The notes under the pieces were generated by a model. The model made no database searches and was not told where the DNA came from. It saw only the letters and a list, made by a program, of their open reading frames with translations. 64,000 bases of DNA from Akkermansia muciniphila. GTDB lineage: Bacteria > Verrucomicrobiota > Verrucomicrobiia > Limisphaerales > BJHT01. The position numbers were made by a program, and so were the translations under genes. The stretch lies in assembly GCA_945861535.1 (NCBI GenBank), contig CAMAUZ010000022.1:1-64000 (forward strand), read 5' to 3'. Below, piece by piece: positions 1-8,401 of this stretch (positions within the stretch are counted from its first letter, which is position 1; each line of letters starts with the position of its first letter).

Positions 1-19
1 CTCGGTTCAGCGTTCTCAT

Positions 20-1264
20 TCAGTCGAACCGGATGCGCGGCACGAGGGGTCGGCGGGCCTGGAGTTTCACGAGCAGGAAGAAGATTCTCATGCGCCAGCG
101 GATGGCCCACCGGCCGGTGAGTTCGCCGGCAAGCGCGGCGTTTACAGCGGCGGGGATGCTCCACAGATCGCGCGGTTCGAGGAAGAGTTCCATGAAGGGC
201 TTGGTGTAAAACTGCTCGACCATCTCCCAGTAAAACCGCAGCGCGCGAAAGGTCTTCCGCTCGTAGCGCGCGAGCCGCCAGCGCGTGCCGAACGGCCGGT
301 GCAGACAGGCCTCGACCGTCTCGGCGGCGAGCTTGCCGGAGAACATCGCGAGGTAAACGCCCGCGGAAAAAATGGGGTCCATGAATCCGGCGGCGTCGCC
401 CACCCGCAGCAGGCGCGGGCCGGTGAGGCGGCGGTTGTAGTAGGAGAAATCGCCGGTGGTCTGGAACTCGCCGACGAGCCGCGCGTCCTGCATCCGCGCG
501 CGCAGCACGGGGCTGGTGGCGACGAGGCGATGGAAGAGCTCCGCGGGCGGCGTCTTCGCGGCGGCGAACTCCGCGGTATCCAGCACGCAGCCGACGCTGA
601 TTTTCGTGGCAGAAACGGGGATGAACCAAAACCACTTGTCCGCGAGCCGCACGATCACGGTGTCGCCGCCCGGCGCGCCGTCGTCGCGCACCACGCCGGT
701 GAAGTGGCCGAAGAGCGAGAGCTTTTTGAGGTCGGGATGAATGACACGCAGACCCTCCTGATTGCCGGTCACGTTGCCGCGCCCGCTGGCATCGATGAGG
801 AAACGCGCCTCGAGCGTGTGCGTCGCGCCCGTGGGGTCGGCGGCCTCCACGCGCACGCGGTCGGCGAGTTGCTCGAAGCGCTGGAAGCGCCAGCCTTCGC
901 GCACCTCCGCGCCCTTGGCCGCGGCGTTCTTCAGGAGAATGTGATCGAAGCTCGCGCGCTCGACCTGAAACGTCTGCGGTTGCTCGGTGAAGCGGCCTTC
1001 GCGGAAGACGAGCTTCAGTGACTTCCGGCCATTGCCGAGATGGAACTGCGCGCCGGTCTTGCGGGGAAAGCCCGCCGCCTCCAGCGCAGGGAGAACGCCC
1101 AGCTCCGCGAAGATCGGCCAGTTGTAAGGGAGCAGCGATTCGCCGATGTGAAAGCGTGGGAAACGTTCGCGCTCGAGCACGACCACCCTGCGCCCGCCCG
1201 CCGCCAGCAGCGCCGCGACGGTCGAGCCGCCGGGGCCGCCGCCTATGATGATCGCATCGTTCAC
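20..1264 (-). CDS. FAD-dependent oxidoreductase, flavin-dependent halogenase / geranylgeranyl-reductase-like
   Basis: N-terminal Rossmann motif NDAIIIGGGPGGSTVAALLAAGGRRVVVLERERFPRFHIGESLLP and C-terminal GDAAGFMDPIFSAGVYLA. GTG start at 1264 chosen because the ORF upstream of it reads through a palindromic repeat. Confidence 0.8.
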   Translation of the reverse strand: MNDAIIIGGGPGGSTVAALLAAGGRRVVVLERERFPRFHIGESLLPYNWPIFAELGVLPALEAAGFPRKTGAQFHLGNGRKSLKLVFREGRFTEQPQTFQVERASFDHILLKNAAAKGAEVREGWRFQRFEQLADRVRVEAADPTGATHTLEARFLIDASGRGNVTGNQEGLRVIHPDLKKLSLFGHFTGVVRDDGAPGGDTVIVRLADKWFWFIPVSATKISVGCVLDTAEFAAAKTPPAELFHRLVATSPVLRARMQDARLVGEFQTTGDFSYYNRRLTGPRLLRVGDAAGFMDPIFSAGVYLAMFSGKLAAETVEACLHRPFGTRWRLARYERKTFRALRFYWEMVEQFYTKPFMELFLEPRDLWSIPAAVNAALAGELTGRWAIRWRMRIFFLLVKLQARRPLVPRIRFD

Positions 1265-1347
1265 GCGGACCTTTGTAAGGGGGATTGCGGAAGAGTCCAA
1301 GGCCGACGGTGAAGGACGCCCGCGCCGGCGCGTCGGCGCACTGCCCG

Positions 1348-1505
1348 TGTCGCGCAGGTTTCCAAACCTGCGGCATCGCCGATTTCCGAATCGGCAGGGG
1401 CCGCGGGGTTTCGGGCGCGTGCGACAAGCCGGGGCGTTGCGGGTAGCTGGACCGGCGGCGGGTTTGGAAACCCGCGCTACAGCAGACTTGGAAGTCTGCG
1501 GTACG
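1348..1505. repeat. Palindromic repeat ('GCAGGTTTCCAAACCTGC ... GCGGGTTTGGAAACCCGC') in spacer
   Basis: Arms caggtttccaaacctg / gggtttggaaaccc with inner ccgatttccgaatcgg. Same family as the in-frame copy at 10001-10140. Confidence 0.75.
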
Positions 1506-1559
1506 CGCGAGCAGTGCGCGGATGCGCCCGCCCATACCACGGTGCAGAATGCGTACGCT

Positions 1560-1820
1560 TCATCCGCCGAAACAAACCGCCGCGAAGTGATGCTCGGCCG
1601 GGTAGGTTTGCGCCCATTTCACGCCATCGGTGGAGCGGAGGAGGAGGCCTTTTCGGTTCGCGACGACGAAAAGGTGCTTGCCGAAAACCACGGTCACGGG
1701 CGCACCGGTATTGGGCTCGCGTTGCCACGTTGTGCCGTCGGGGGAGCAAGACGTCGCGCCCGCGCCCACGGCCACGAAGCGGTCGCCGGCCCAGACGAGG
1801 GAGTTGAGATGCTCGCCTTC
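1560..1820 (-). pseudogene. Truncated BNR/kelch-like repeat protein fragment
   Basis: Peptide LNSLVWAGDRFVAVGAGATSCSPDGTTWQREP...LLLRSTDGVKWAQ looks like one repeat of a larger beta-propeller-like protein. No convincing start; the upstream part of the ORF is antisense to the neighbouring fumarase gene. Confidence 0.4.
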
Positions 1821-1914
1821 TTCGCCGCGCACGGGGACGCGGGCGGAGGGGGAGGATCGGGAGACGGCGAGAGATTTCCCTGGTCTGTCGCGTGGTGCCG
1901 CCGCCCGCCCGGCT

Positions 1915-2490
1915 TCACAGGCGTTTCGCCAGTTCCGCCTGGCTGCTGGCGAAGACCTCGCGATGCAGCGAGTGGCCGTGCGCATCCATCGTCACGACGG
2001 CGGGAAAATCTTCCACCACCAGTTCCCAGATGGCCTCGGGCGAGCCGAAATCCTTGAGAAAATACACGTTGCGCACCTGCTTGATGCACTCGGCCAGCAC
2101 CTGCGCCGCGCCGCCGACGCCGTGGAGATAGACGCAGCCGTAGTCCTTGCACGCCTGCAAGGTCCGCTCGCCCATGCCACCCTTGCCGATCACCCCCCGC
2201 ACGCCGAAGTCGCGGATCACCTGCCATTGATACGGCTCCTCGCGGATCGACGTCGTTGGCCCCGCGGCCGTGCAGACATAGGAGCCATCGGCCTGCGGCA
2301 TCATCACCGGGCCACAATGATAAATGATGCCGTCGCGCAAGCTCACGCCGGCGGGCAGTTGGCCGCCCTCGTGCAAGTATTTGTGAACCACATCGCGCCC
2401 GGTGTGGATGACGCCGGAGATGAGCACTTCATCGCCGACCTTGAGCGCGCGGACTTTTTCTTCGGTGAGGGGGAGCGAGAGTTTGGTCAT
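1915..2490 (-). CDS. Class I (Fe-S) fumarate hydratase, beta/C-terminal subunit
   Basis: MTKLSLPLTEEKVRALKVGDEVLISGVIHTGRDVVHKYL...GPVMMPQADGSYVCTAAGPTTSIREE...VIGKGGMGERTLQACKDYGCVYLHGVGGAAQ, typical Fumerase_C. Confidence 0.9.
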   Translation of the reverse strand: MTKLSLPLTEEKVRALKVGDEVLISGVIHTGRDVVHKYLHEGGQLPAGVSLRDGIIYHCGPVMMPQADGSYVCTAAGPTTSIREEPYQWQVIRDFGVRGVIGKGGMGERTLQACKDYGCVYLHGVGGAAQVLAECIKQVRNVYFLKDFGSPEAIWELVVEDFPAVVTMDAHGHSLHREVFASSQAELAKRL

Positions 2491-2551
2491 GAGAAATCAG
2501 GTTAAAGAGTTTTCTGCAGCAGCCGGGGCAAGGATTGTATCCGGCAATTCT

Positions 2552-2761
2552 CTACGCCGGTGGATTGCAATCGCCGCCATGTAACGCCCACTCCACGTCC
2601 GCCAAAATTTGTTTCTCCTGCCGCTCCACCGAATGGCCGCTCAAGTAGCGGCGCAGGGCTTCCAGCACGCCTTCTTCCGGCGTGGTGAACCAGCCTGCTT
2701 CCACCAGCTTCCGCAACTGTTCTTCCCACTGGTCAGCACATTGAATGGTCATGGTCTTCAT
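2552..2761 (-). CDS. Ribbon-helix-helix (ParD/CopG-like) antitoxin-type protein
   Basis: MKTMTIQCADQWEEQLRKLVEAGWFTTPEEGVLEALRRYLSGHS. Overlaps the upstream gene by 4 nt. Confidence 0.55.
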   Translation of the reverse strand: MKTMTIQCADQWEEQLRKLVEAGWFTTPEEGVLEALRRYLSGHSVERQEKQILADVEWALHGGDCNPPA

Positions 2762-2943
2762 GGCTTCACCACGCGCCCAAGTCCTTCGGCGATGTCACGT
2801 TTGCCCCGCTCAATCTCCGCCTTGAACTCGTCCGTTAGTTCCAGTTCGTCCTCCAGCATATTTTCCAGCCGGTCGCGCAACGCCGCCTGCTCGGCCTTGG
2901 ACAACTGCTTCACTGCATTCTGAATTTCTTCCAGCGTTTGCAC
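2758..2943 (-). CDS. Small addiction-module antitoxin-like protein
   Basis: MQTLEEIQNAVKQLSKAEQAALRDRLENMLEDELELTDEFKAEIERGKRDIAEGLGRVVKP; ATGA overlap with 2552-2761. Confidence 0.5.
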   Translation of the reverse strand: MQTLEEIQNAVKQLSKAEQAALRDRLENMLEDELELTDEFKAEIERGKRDIAEGLGRVVKP

Positions 2944-2994
2944 GGTGGGATCAAACCCGAACTGCGCCGGTTTACAACCCCCACATGTTTCCCG

Positions 2995-3897
2995 TTACGC
3001 CGGCGGCCACCCCTTCGGATCGCGCCCATAAACAGTCTGATAAGCACACACCGTCGCGGGCGGCGGACGATCCATCGCCTCGCGGCGGGCCTGGGCGGTG
3101 CCTTCGGCCAGTTCGGCGCGGACACGCTCCAGTTCCGCCTGCCGCTCGCGTTCCTCCTGCTCTTTGCCGAAGGCTTCTGACGGCGAGTACTCCTCCGGTT
3201 TCTGTTCCTCCATCGCCTCGCGCAGCGGCGACAGATCCACGATGCCCAGCTCCGGGAAATGGTATTCCCAATCCGCGCCCAGCGCCTTGAGCCGACGGAA
3301 AATCATGGCGTACACCGGCGTCAGGTCCGCGCGATCCCCAATCCAGATCGTGCCCATGTAAATCCGGCAGTAGTCCATGTTCCAAATATCGTCGTTCGGC
3401 CCGGTGAGATACTCGACGAGAAACCCTGCCGCGCCCCGGAACGACCCGATGTCCGCCACGCGCCGGTCCGCCGCGATCACCTCGTGATTGTCCGAAAAAA
3501 CGTCCCACAGACACAACGCGACCAGTTCCATCACTTCGTCGTGGGCGGCCACCGGCTGCTCCTGCCACTCCGCGCGAATCGCCGCCAGCGTCGGCTCGGG
3601 CGTGGGCGCGAATTTGGGATTGTCCGGCTCACGCTGGCGCCGGGCGTCCATCAGCTTCTCAATATTCCGATGCACCCGTACCCGCTCCGCGAACACCTTT
3701 TCCACGGAAGGATGAAAGCAGGCCAGCAACGGCGACTGCTCCCAGCCCTCCGGCGCAATTTCCGCCAGCACATCCGCCCCGGCAAAACCATGCGGGAACA
3801 AGCGCGCGAAGAACTCCTTGAGTTCCGGGTCAGTCAGTCGTTTGGCCTGCCAGTCATCCATGCCCGAAAAACTGCCGGGCTTGGGTCCGCGCGGCAA
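2995..3897 (-). CDS. Hypothetical protein
   Basis: 300-aa ORF with coding-like composition lying among TA genes; family not recognised. Confidence 0.6.
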   Translation of the reverse strand: MPRGPKPGSFSGMDDWQAKRLTDPELKEFFARLFPHGFAGADVLAEIAPEGWEQSPLLACFHPSVEKVFAERVRVHRNIEKLMDARRQREPDNPKFAPTPEPTLAAIRAEWQEQPVAAHDEVMELVALCLWDVFSDNHEVIAADRRVADIGSFRGAAGFLVEYLTGPNDDIWNMDYCRIYMGTIWIGDRADLTPVYAMIFRRLKALGADWEYHFPELGIVDLSPLREAMEEQKPEEYSPSEAFGKEQEERERQAELERVRAELAEGTAQARREAMDRPPPATVCAYQTVYGRDPKGWPPA

Positions 3898-3954
3898 TCA
3901 TTTCAAAAATATCCGCGCGCGTTCGGTGAGCGGCGATCTGTGTACGCACGCAGC

Positions 3955-4197
3955 TCACGCCAACTCCGCGACATTGTCGTCCTCGTATCTCTCGATGAGC
4001 ACGCCGAGGACTTCCATCAGCGAGGCGAGCGGGTGGTTTTCATTCTCGCCCACCTCGTCCACCAAGCGGTCGAGCAGCTTCACGAGCCGGCGGTATTCGC
4101 GTTCGTTGTGCGGCACGCGCAAGGCCGGCTCGATCTGCGGCCAGGCTTGAAATGCTTTCTCAATTTGGGCGGTGGACATGATCATCGTTCTTTCCAT
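3955..4197 (-). CDS. HigA-like antitoxin (short)
   Basis: MIMSTAQIEKAFQAWPQIEPALRVPHNEREYRRLVKLLDRLVDEVGENENHPLASLMEVLGVLIERYED; overlaps the upstream HigB-like ORF. Confidence 0.65.
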   Translation of the reverse strand: MERTMIMSTAQIEKAFQAWPQIEPALRVPHNEREYRRLVKLLDRLVDEVGENENHPLASLMEVLGVLIERYEDDNVAELA

Positions 4198-4472
4198 TTG
4201 CCGGCATCGTACTCGGCGTGCGTCAGCACGGCGCGGATATACACCTTCTGGCGATTATAGTGAATTGCGGCGATCAACCGAGCTTTGTTCCCGCCGATGT
4301 TGAAAACTGTCAGTCCGCCGACCTGATCCGCGTGCGGAAAAACACTCCGCAACGCGGTGAAGTTTTCGGGATTGTTCCGTTTCAACGCGCGGTACCAATG
4401 CGCCAGCCCACTCGTCGCGGTCGGATGCTTTTCGGCAAATTCATTCAAGCGCTTGCGAGTGATGACGTGCAT
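4182..4472 (-). CDS. HigB-like mRNA interferase toxin
   Basis: MHVITRKRLNEFAEKHPTATSGLAHWYRALKRNNPENFTALRSVFPHADQVGGLTVFNIGGNKARLIAAIHYNRQKVYIRAVLTHAEYD. Confidence 0.8.
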   Translation of the reverse strand: MHVITRKRLNEFAEKHPTATSGLAHWYRALKRNNPENFTALRSVFPHADQVGGLTVFNIGGNKARLIAAIHYNRQKVYIRAVLTHAEYDAGKWKER

Positions 4473-4505
4473 GGCGCGCTCTGAAACTGTCGGGGGGGAG
4501 AGTTT

Positions 4506-5384
4506 TTAGTAGAGCCAGTTAGAAATCTTCCCCTCCGCATCCAACACCACGCCCTGCCGCCGATACGCCCAGCACATGTAGCTGATGCTGACGAAGAACG
4601 ATGCGGGCAGGCGGTTGGCCGCGCAGATCTTGGTGCCCAGCAGCGTGGTCTTGCCGCCGAAACCCATCGGGCCGATGCCGAGTTCATTGGCCGTCTTGAC
4701 GATGTCTTGTTCGAGCGCATCGAGTCCCGCGTGCGGATTACGGTCGTCGAGGCGACGGAGGAATTGCTGCTTCGAGAGTTCGTAGCCGGTCGCGCGGTCG
4801 CCGCCGATGCACACGCCGAGGATGCCCGGGCCGCAGCCTTTTCCCTGCGCCTGCAACACGGCGTCGAGGATGACTTTGCGGCAGCCGTCGAGGTCGCGGT
4901 TGGCGTGGAGCTTCTCGTTCGGCAGCGAATATTGCGCGCCGACATTCTCGCAGCCGCCGCCTTTCAGTATCAGGCGCACGTTCAATTCCGGGCCGTGGTG
5001 CTGGTGAAAATGCACCGTCGGCGAGCCGGGGCCGACGTTGGTGCCGTCGTTCACGCCCGTCAGCGAATCGACGGAGTTCTGGCGCAGAAAACCTTTTTTC
5101 GTCGCCGCCTTCACCGCCAGCTTCGCCTCGTCTTCGAACGCCATCTGGTCCAGGCCGACCGGGCATTCGATGTAGAAGATGATGCTGCCGGTGTCCTGGC
5201 AGATGGGCTGCGACTTCTGCTTCGCCAGCGCGATGTTGCGGTCGATGATCTTCAGCGCCGATTCGGCGATCGTCCCTTTCTTCTCGTTCTCGAGCGAGGT
5301 CAGGATGGCTTGATGCACGTCGTCGGGGATCTCGGCGGAGGTGCGGCGGATGAGTTCGAGCAACGCGGCGGGCAGGTCTTTCAT
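4506..5384 (-). CDS. Class I (Fe-S) fumarate hydratase, alpha/N-terminal subunit
   Basis: KQKSQPICQDTGSIIFYIECPVGLDQ...NVGPGSPTVHFHQHHGPELNVRLILKGGGCENVGAQYSLPNEKL...KTTLLGTKICAANRLPASFFVSISYMCWAYRR, typical Fumerase domain. Confidence 0.9.
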   Translation of the reverse strand: MKDLPAALLELIRRTSAEIPDDVHQAILTSLENEKKGTIAESALKIIDRNIALAKQKSQPICQDTGSIIFYIECPVGLDQMAFEDEAKLAVKAATKKGFLRQNSVDSLTGVNDGTNVGPGSPTVHFHQHHGPELNVRLILKGGGCENVGAQYSLPNEKLHANRDLDGCRKVILDAVLQAQGKGCGPGILGVCIGGDRATGYELSKQQFLRRLDDRNPHAGLDALEQDIVKTANELGIGPMGFGGKTTLLGTKICAANRLPASFFVSISYMCWAYRRQGVVLDAEGKISNWLY

Positions 5385-5483
5385 GCGGGAACGCTAGGAA
5401 CTGAGGCCGGGGGTGTCAACGAATGGCGGGTGGGACCGCTGCAGTGCGTTGTATTCCGAGGCGGGCGGAGAACGGAGCGGAAG

Positions 5484-5700
5484 CTCCAAGGATAAAGCTC
5501 AAAGCTTAAGGGAAGGTCCATGGGACAAGTTGCATCCGCCGGCGAAGGGGGGGGCGATTGCGAATTTTGCGGTCCGCTGCGGACCGAACCCGTCGGTCAG
5601 CACACTGTCAGGATCGCAAAGCCGATTGCCAAACGCGTGCCGCCTGGAGCTTGTGGCTTGGTGTTTCCCTTGAGCTTTGAACTTTGGGCTTTGAGCTTTC
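5484..5700. repeat. Inverted copies of 'AAGCTCAAAGCTTAAGGGAAGG / CCCTTGAGCTTTGAACTTTGGGCTTTGAGCTTT' repeat
   Basis: aaagctcaaagcttaagggaaggtcc near 5486 and inverted cccttgagctttgaactttgggctttgagcttt near 5668; related copy at 31427-31491. Confidence 0.6.
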
Positions 5701-5779
5701 GCACCGCCGGCCACAACTCCGGAACGCAGCAAACCCAGCGCCTCGCCAGCCGGCGAGCACCGGACGACTGGCGTGCGCC

Positions 5780-6103
5780 TCAGTTCCCGATCAGTTGGTC
5801 CCGCAGCACCACCTGCAGGTTCTTGGCGTCGATGGCGAACTCCTTGCCGGGCGGCGGCGCGGGCATTTTCCGAATGAAGCCCGCCTTGATCATTTCCTGA
5901 AAATTCTTGGGTGCCTCGCCGCGGCTCGTGACCCACGCCTGCACCGCGCCGGTCATTTCCTCGATGGTCATCTCCTTTTCATCGGCGGTCACGGCGGCGG
6001 GTGGCGCGGCGGGGGGCGGGGGTTTGTTGCACGCCACCAGGCACAGAGCCGCCCCGGTCAGCAGCGGGAGGAGGGAACGACGGAGAGGAAAATGTTGCCA
6101 CAT
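5780..6103 (-). CDS. Small lipoprotein
   Basis: MWQHFPLRRSLLPLLTGAALCLVACNKPPPPAAPP: signal sequence with lipobox LVAC; ATG at 6103. Confidence 0.65.
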   Translation of the reverse strand: MWQHFPLRRSLLPLLTGAALCLVACNKPPPPAAPPAAVTADEKEMTIEEMTGAVQAWVTSRGEAPKNFQEMIKAGFIRKMPAPPPGKEFAIDAKNLQVVLRDQLIGN

Positions 6104-6289
6104 AAACAAACGTAGAAAACCAAACTCACGGATCAGAACTTGTCCCACAGGGCCGCCGAGTTGCCAGCGGGAGAAGGCCGAGGCGAGCGGATGCCGTCCG
6201 GGAGGCGAGGCCAAGGGACAATTCATGGATCGGGTGGTAGTTGACGCGCTCGCAACCGTCAACGTCCGAACCCTGATCGCCGCGTAATT

Positions 6290-6558
6290 GGGCGCATCTC
6301 AGTTTCCTGTAACCTTGGGCAGGCACAGGTGCCGTGCTCGAGGAAACCTGCGGCGGCATGCGCGCGGGCGCGGTGGGGCAGGCTTCCAACATGCCAGTTC
6401 GGGCGGCATCCCTGCCGCCAGCTCCTGCCTCCGCGCGGTGGAGGGTCACGGACACGGGAACACGGGGCAGGGATGCCCCGTCAACTGGCAGGCAAGGATG
6501 CCTTGCCCAACCGGCTGTCGCGGACGCCACGCCGCGTGCAAGAAACTGAGAGGCGTCC
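6290..6558. mobile_element. TIR-bounded nested palindromic element, copy A (upstream of pfaD)
   Basis: Left end GGGCGCATCTCAGTTTCCTGTAACCTTGGGCAGGCAC, right end TGCAAGAAACTGAGAGGCGTCC. The interior contains the GGGGCAGGC...GCCTTGCCC palindrome. Resembles the copies at 32961-33168 and 51830-52102. Confidence 0.65.
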
Positions 6559-6751
6559 GCGGCGAATTGAGCGAGTTATGGTTCCTTTACACGCGGGGGA
6601 TGTTTGCTACCGTGCGCGGTCGCTCGCCGAGTCGAACACCGTGATTTCATGGGGTTTGGTGGCCAGTCTTCCAAATGATAACGCGCATGTTCGACCAACC
6701 GCTCCGGGCGCCCGCCCGGCGCCCCGGATTTGCTTTCGTCACCCCGCCCGC

Positions 6752-8401
6752 ATGACCCCGGCCGTTACCCCGCAACCCCGCACCCGCGGCTGGTGGACGG
6801 CCAATGGCACTCCCGCCGCCACGGACGCGGCCGCGTTGCGCACAGCGCTGGCGGATTTGCATCAGCCGGTCGCACTGGTCGAGAGCGATGGCCAGTTGGC
6901 GCTGGCGGAGGGTGGAATGATCCGATTTGGCGCGGTGAACGCCGCCCCCGACGACGCGCCGATCTCGGGCTACGCGCCGGCCTCGCCGGTGGAGAATCTG
7001 GGGGAAAAATCTTTCTGCGATGACCACGGGCTGCGCTTCGCCTGCGTGGCGGGCGCGATGGCCAATGGCATCGGCTCGGAGGAAATCGTCGAGGCGATGG
7101 GGCGCGACGGGATGCTCGGTTTCTTCGGCGCGGGCGGATTGCCGCTGGCGCGTGTCGAGGCGGCGGTCGAGCGCGTGACGCGGGTGCTGGGTGCGCGGCC
7201 GTTTGGTTTTAATCTCATCCACAGCCCGAACGAACCCGATCTCGAGGCCGCCGTCGTTGAACTGTATTTGCGGCGCGGTGTGCGGTTGATCGAGGCCTCG
7301 GCGTTTCTCGGGCTGACGCTGCCGGTCGTGCGCTATCGGGTTCATGGAATTCGGCGCGACGCGGACGGGCGCGTGGTCACGCCGCATCGCATCGTGGCGA
7401 AGGTTTCGCGGGTCGAGGTGGCGTCGCAGTTTTTCTCCCCGCCGCCGCCGGCGTTGCTTCAGGAACTGGTGCGGCGTGGCGATATAACCGCGGAGCAGGC
7501 GAAACTGGCGGCGGAAATTTCCGTCGCGCAGGACGTGACCGCCGAGGCCGATTCCGGCGGGCACACGGACAATCGCCCGGCCATTTCACTGCTGCCCACG
7601 ATGATCGCGCTGCGCGACCGGATGCAGGAGCAATTTCACTACGCCCAACCGCTGCGCGTCGGCGCGGCGGGCGGCATCGCCACGCCGGCGAGCGTGGCGG
7701 CGGCGTTCGCGATGGGCGCGGCGTATGTCGTGACCGGCTCGGTGAACCAGGCGTGCGTCGAGTCGGGTTCTTCCGACCTCGTGCGCCAGATGCTCGCGCA
7801 GGCGCAGCAGGCGGACGTCGCGATGGCCCCGGCGGGCGACATGTTCGAGATGGGCGTGAAAGTGCAGGTGCTCAAGCGCGGCACGATGTTCCCGATGCGC
7901 GCCGCGAAACTCTACGAACTCTACCGCGCCCACGACCGGCTCGAATCGATCCCCGCCGCCGACCGCGCGAACTTGGAGAAGAATTTTTTCCGCATGACGC
8001 TCGAGGAAACGTGGGAGCAGACGAAGCGGTTTTTCCAGCAGCGCGACCCGCAGCAGATCGAGCGCGCCGAGCGTGATCCGAAGCACAAGCTGGCCCTCGT
8101 CTTCCGCAGCTACCTCGGCCAAAGCTCGCGCTGGGCCAACGCCGGCGAGCCGACGCGCGTGATGGATTACCAAATCTGGTGCGGCCCCGCGATGGGCGCG
8201 TTCAACGAATGGGCGCGCGGCTCGTTCCTCGAAGCGCCCGCCAACCGCCGCGTCGTCACCATCGCCCTGAACCTCCTCCACGGCGCGGGCGTGACGCTGC
8301 GCCTGGCCACGCTTCGCGGCCAGGGCCTGCGGCTGCCGGCCGAACTCACCCGCGTCCGCCCCGTGGAACCCGAAGCTTTGCGAGAACTTTTGCGCGCATG
8401 A
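6752..8401 (+). CDS. pfaD: PfaD-type trans-acting enoyl reductase of PUFA/secondary-lipid synthase (nitropropane-dioxygenase-like TIM barrel)
   Basis: GAMANGIGSEEIVEAMGRDGMLGFFGAGG..., EADSGGHTDNRPAISLLPTMIALRD, GAAGGIATPASVAAAFAMGAAYVVTGSVNQACVESGSS. Stop overlaps the pfaA start (ATGA). Confidence 0.9.
   Translation: MTPAVTPQPRTRGWWTANGTPAATDAAALRTALADLHQPVALVESDGQLALAEGGMIRFGAVNAAPDDAPISGYAPASPVENLGEKSFCDDHGLRFACVAGAMANGIGSEEIVEAMGRDGMLGFFGAGGLPLARVEAAVERVTRVLGARPFGFNLIHSPNEPDLEAAVVELYLRRGVRLIEASAFLGLTLPVVRYRVHGIRRDADGRVVTPHRIVAKVSRVEVASQFFSPPPPALLQELVRRGDITAEQAKLAAEISVAQDVTAEADSGGHTDNRPAISLLPTMIALRDRMQEQFHYAQPLRVGAAGGIATPASVAAAFAMGAAYVVTGSVNQACVESGSSDLVRQMLAQAQQADVAMAPAGDMFEMGVKVQVLKRGTMFPMRAAKLYELYRAHDRLESIPAADRANLEKNFFRMTLEETWEQTKRFFQQRDPQQIERAERDPKHKLALVFRSYLGQSSRWANAGEPTRVMDYQIWCGPAMGAFNEWARGSFLEAPANRRVVTIALNLLHGAGVTLRLATLRGQGLRLPAELTRVRPVEPEALRELLRA

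Noticed and set aside
20-1540. ATG start at 1540 for the FAD-dependent protein
   Set aside because: The upstream 90 codons translate the 1348-1505 palindrome; the GTG at 1264 precedes the Rossmann motif directly.
6329-6751. Upstream extension of pfaD
   Set aside because: Translates TIR element copy A and the promoter region; ATG at 6752 is more plausible.
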